Positions 60,721-64,000 of a DNA stretch of 64,000 nt are shown in pieces (the first letter of the stretch is position 1; every line of letters begins with the position of its first letter). Position numbers and translations under genes: made by a program. The notes below the pieces were generated by a model. That model made no database searches and had not been told where the DNA came from. It saw only the letters and a list, made by a program, of their open reading frames with translations. Source of the stretch: Platycnemis pennipes (lineage: Eukaryota > Arthropoda > Insecta > Odonata > Platycnemididae); the NCBI GenBank assembly GCA_933228895.1, contig OW121848.1, positions 86,075,470-86,139,469 on the forward strand. The letters are read 5' to 3'.

Positions 60721-61575
60721 ATTCATTAAGGGGTTGTACATATAATCGATGAGCATACTGGATTATTTCAAAGAACGGCCTGACCACTGGAAGGGACCTG
60801 CAGCGTAATTTCATCATCATGATGAAGCATCCACGGATTGGGTAGGATTACGTTCAACTGGGGTGCATTACCCCCGTGTTCAAGCAGTGCGTAGGCAATG
60901 GCATTGTGGCTTTTCGAGGTAAATTATATGGATCTCTTCTCCAAAGAAGTTGAAGGGAACTTTTTTATGGGATGTTTCAAGCAAGGACTGCAGCTTCTTA
61001 AAAAAACCATGTTTGGAAATATGGACTTCCTACTAAGGGGCTATTACGGAGACTGAAGACTTTTACTTGTATTTAAAGAACTGCTGTTTGCACTAATAAT
61101 ATGCACTAATGGTGTGCACTAAAATCTGGTGCATAGAATTCTACTAACGATTCTGTTTAGACATATGTGACTTATTATGTGTAAAACTATGTGTAGACCT
61201 CAATAATGAAAACACTCAACGTTATAAATTTGTTTTTAATGTAACAAGCAATTGAAAACAAATATTTGGTCACAGCATGCTGTAAATATAGATGCAGTAT
61301 TAAGTAGTAAAACCAAAGGATGGTAGAGAAACGACTGAAAACTCGTTAGGTGCTGCGGATCACTTACCTTTAGGCGCTAAATAATGTCAAGAAATTGGTT
61401 TCTTAAAGACACGTTCCATTATACGAGTATCATAAATAATAATTTAAATTAGTGTTGATCAAAAAGAATGGAACTTTAAATAAAACATTTAAAAATATGT
61501 ATATATATGAAATATACTGAATCCATCTGCCCAAATATACCAATTTGCAGGGTAACTTCAATACTAGCAGCGAAT
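60721..61575. other. AT-rich spacer, no gene seen
   Basis: No feature recognised. Confidence 0.55.
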
Positions 61576-61579
61576 CAGT

Positions 61580-61855
61580 GTTCAACCCAAAAGGTGGTGT
61601 TTGCTAGGTGAGTGTAGAGCTCACCCCGTACTAGGCCATCGGTATTTGAACTCCCCAAATACAGGGTAGGGGGGGCATTTTCTTTCCCTGGGCCACCTGC
61701 ATCTTCCTACGAAGTCCTGATACGCAGAAAATCGAATCGCGAGGATCTTATGTGGGGGTGTCTGCAGAAAGGCTTCTGCCCGGGATATAAACCTTGGAAC
61801 CTCCGGTCTGTAGTTCAGCACTCTACCCACTGGGCCACCATGCCCCGGTAGCGAA
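61580..61855 (-). mobile_element. Family B SINE, best-preserved copy, minus strand
   Basis: On the minus strand the tRNA-like head has a near-consensus A box TGGCCCAGTGG (rc of 61828-61838), then GTAGAGTGCTGAACTACAG and a decayed B-box region (GGTTCCAAGG, rc of about 61794-61803). The body has the CTTTCCCTG hallmark (61684-61692). The element ends at TGTTCAACCCAAAAGG (61581 on), matching the 31.9-kb copy. A Pol III internal promoter is implied, with LINE-dependent mobility. Confidence 0.82.
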
Positions 61856-64000
61856 TGGATTAGCGTAAAGTTTCACACAGGTGTAAGGTCTCGATATCCG
61901 TTTGATCAATGAATATAATAGCACTGAACTTACTATACTGGAAACACTAATTTTTTAATTCCCAAATATCAATTCAAATGTCTACATGCTCCATCTGATA
62001 GGTAATAATTATGGTCAGAATAATAAATATTGGACAAACCTCTGACTTTGACGAGACAGTTACTTCGCGATGAAAGAAACAACAAGATAATCATAAAGCA
62101 ATAAGTGAAATTAAAGGCTATAGAGTGCAACGTTTTACTGTCACGCATTTGAAATGCAAGCGAATAGTAAATTATGTATAAAAACTGAATATGCATTAAA
62201 TATTTTCCGCAAAAAATAAATTACTTTAAGAGATTTTATAAAATCTCCACTTCCGCATTAATTTAATGCAGACGGGAACGATTAAGTACTCGCATACATT
62301 TTTAGGGATGTAATACAAAACTGTCCATTAACTTAGCACTAGATAAAAAAAATTGTGAGGGATAGTATAAGGGATAAGTTCAAAGTAGGAAAAATGGGGG
62401 AAGATAGTGGGAAAAATTGGTAAAATATGGTCCAGATGGTTTAAGTAGGATGAGGTTGGAAAATAGATGCGTTACGAAATATAAACGGAAGAAATTGAAT
62501 GAAGAAAAGTACTGGTGTGAAAATATTTACTTCTAATGTTGGTGGTCCTGGTGGAAGGACATCTGAAAATGTGTTAAACTACCAACTAATAAAACCGTCA
62601 ATCATATCCCCATATTACCAATTGTGGTAAATAAAATAGAAAATTTGAACAAATACCTAGTTAATTTTTGACTAGTTAAAGTTAAAGTTAAATTTTCAAA
62701 TTAAAGTTAGTTAGACAAAGTTAAATTTTCGTATTTATTACCATTTAGTCAGATATGCTGGGTATATGTCTAACAATATATTTTTTGCTATGTTGTAAAA
62801 TCACAACCAACTATAATTTTTACTAGAATAACATTTTTACATTTTATTGAATTGTTCGTTTTTTATATCGGGACAATTTTATTAATTCTCGCATAAAATA
62901 CACATTAAATTGAGGACATCCAAACGGTAAAATGTAAGAACCATTGTGTACGCAGGATCTGCAATTGGGAAATGTAGTTCTCAACATGCCCAGCGTAAAG
63001 AAATATGTCCTCAGGGGAGCATCGTTTCTTTGTAAAAATCAACGGAAAATTGACTGCAGAAGCAAAAAGCAACATGATTTTATCTGCAAAGAAGCATCGT
63101 TTAAATCAACCAATGGTAACATCTGAAGTGATATTTGGCAAAGAACATTCGAGCTATGAAATGTGATTTACAGCATTTTCCGGGTATCCGATGTCCAGAG
63201 GGAAAGGTAAATGTACTTTGAAATGGGCGTTTTGACCTTTTAGTACTAAACCACATTTTCCAGCAACAATTTTGTTTTTCCCTCTACGCACACTTTCAAA
63301 GTAAAGAACGAAATACGTAGGCGTTCAAATTTATTGCAGTGGGACATACATTAAAAATTCTGTGTCAGCAATTCATATTAAGGTTTCCTAGATTACCATG
63401 TTTAATCTTTTCAGACCAACCATACCATACCTTGATATACCTATCTATTGTCTGTGTGCTAGGATTTAACTGTTTAGCGAAAATTATCAACGCCCCTAAG
63501 TAGTAAAAATATTTTCTTATGAAGGCGATAAGTTAGATTATTAATCATTTTGATCTAATTCTCAAAGAATTTAGTAGGTTTTCAAGTTTAGGCGCTATGA
63601 ATGTCAACAATAGAACAAATGTAAATCAGCACTGTAGGTTTCTGCAAACGGTTATGAAAATATATTCAGGGTCGTCTCGACCGAGAAACGAAAGAAACAG
63701 CTTAGAGGTCACTGCTGGCTGAGCACGACTTATTTTTTAGTTCCTGTTTATTATTGTTCCCTCCTATCTAAACCCCAGCACCCAATATTTACAACCACAA
63801 CTTTATTTCAATCCACATAGTTTTTACTGTTGCCTATATTAATACCTGGTACGGCCATCTAATTTCCACTACCCACGTCTGCGTTAATTGCCTTTAGGTT
63901 GGTGAGAACTAAATATTTACGTTATTTTTCCGAAGAGTGCTCCGCACAGGGAATCGGCACATTGGTCCTCGAGGCCGTAATTAGCGATAACAACCCTTAA
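61856..64000. other. AT-rich spacer to the window end, no gene seen
   Basis: Very AT-rich. Short frames (61969-62196 -, 62944-63126 +) are unrecognised. About 62660-62730 holds repeated GTTAAA-type words (AAAGTTAAAGTTAAA and similar), a minor simple repeat. Confidence 0.5.

Noticed and set aside
1..64000. CRISPR array, bacterial operons or phage genes
   Set aside because: No regularly spaced repeats with unique spacers, no ribosome-binding-site-led gene strings, and the mobile elements are eukaryotic types.

Overview
The window looks like non-coding nuclear DNA of an arthropod, most likely an insect with a large, repeat-rich genome. I infer this from the absence of any compact gene or operon layout, the dispersed tRNA-derived SINEs, the RTE-like non-LTR retrotransposons, a Penelope-like retroelement and long AT-rich spacers. 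No intact host gene, rRNA or functional tRNA gene could be recognised. The species cannot be named from the sequence alone.

The best-supported features are mobile elements. A near full-length but frame-broken RTE-like LINE (APE-type endonuclease plus reverse transcriptase) lies on the + strand at about 43.03-46.43 kb. A 5'-truncated relative follows it at about 46.58-46.99 kb. A third, endonuclease-half relic lies at about 15.2-16.66 kb and is split by a nested SINE. A Penelope-like element on the - strand (about 40.18-41.55 kb) keeps an open frame with a YIDD reverse transcriptase and a GIY-YIG-type endonuclease region. It lacks the N-terminal part of the protein and probably the extreme C-terminus. 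At least two SINE families are present. Family A has two copies (20.5 kb on +, 24.1 kb on -). Family B has five copies, all on the - strand (15.8, 28.0, 31.9, 56.0 and 61.6 kb), plus a possibly related tRNA-like element at 31.5 kb.

The rest alternates between AT-rich spacers and 0.4-2.6 kb GC-rich islands at about 1.1, 5.6, 7.4, 10.5, 22.5, 28.9, 32.7, 35.7, 37.2, 41.8, 47.5, 50.2, 51.2, 52.3, 57.05 and 60.1 kb. Many islands are strongly purine-rich on one strand, and several flip from pyrimidine-rich to purine-rich or back at one point. They carry long overlapping open frames on both strands, which I attribute to low-complexity composition.

Structural oddities include three almost loopless palindromes (about 4.03, 13.72 and 39.22 kb), a perfect 64-bp direct repeat about 1.06 kb apart (58.2 and 59.3 kb), short tandem duplications at 22.4 and 55.7 kb, and homopolymer runs of 17 G and 15 C. 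I found no clear sign of a new multi-gene system. The most unusual material is the polarity-switching islands, the palindromes and the open-frame Penelope-like copy.
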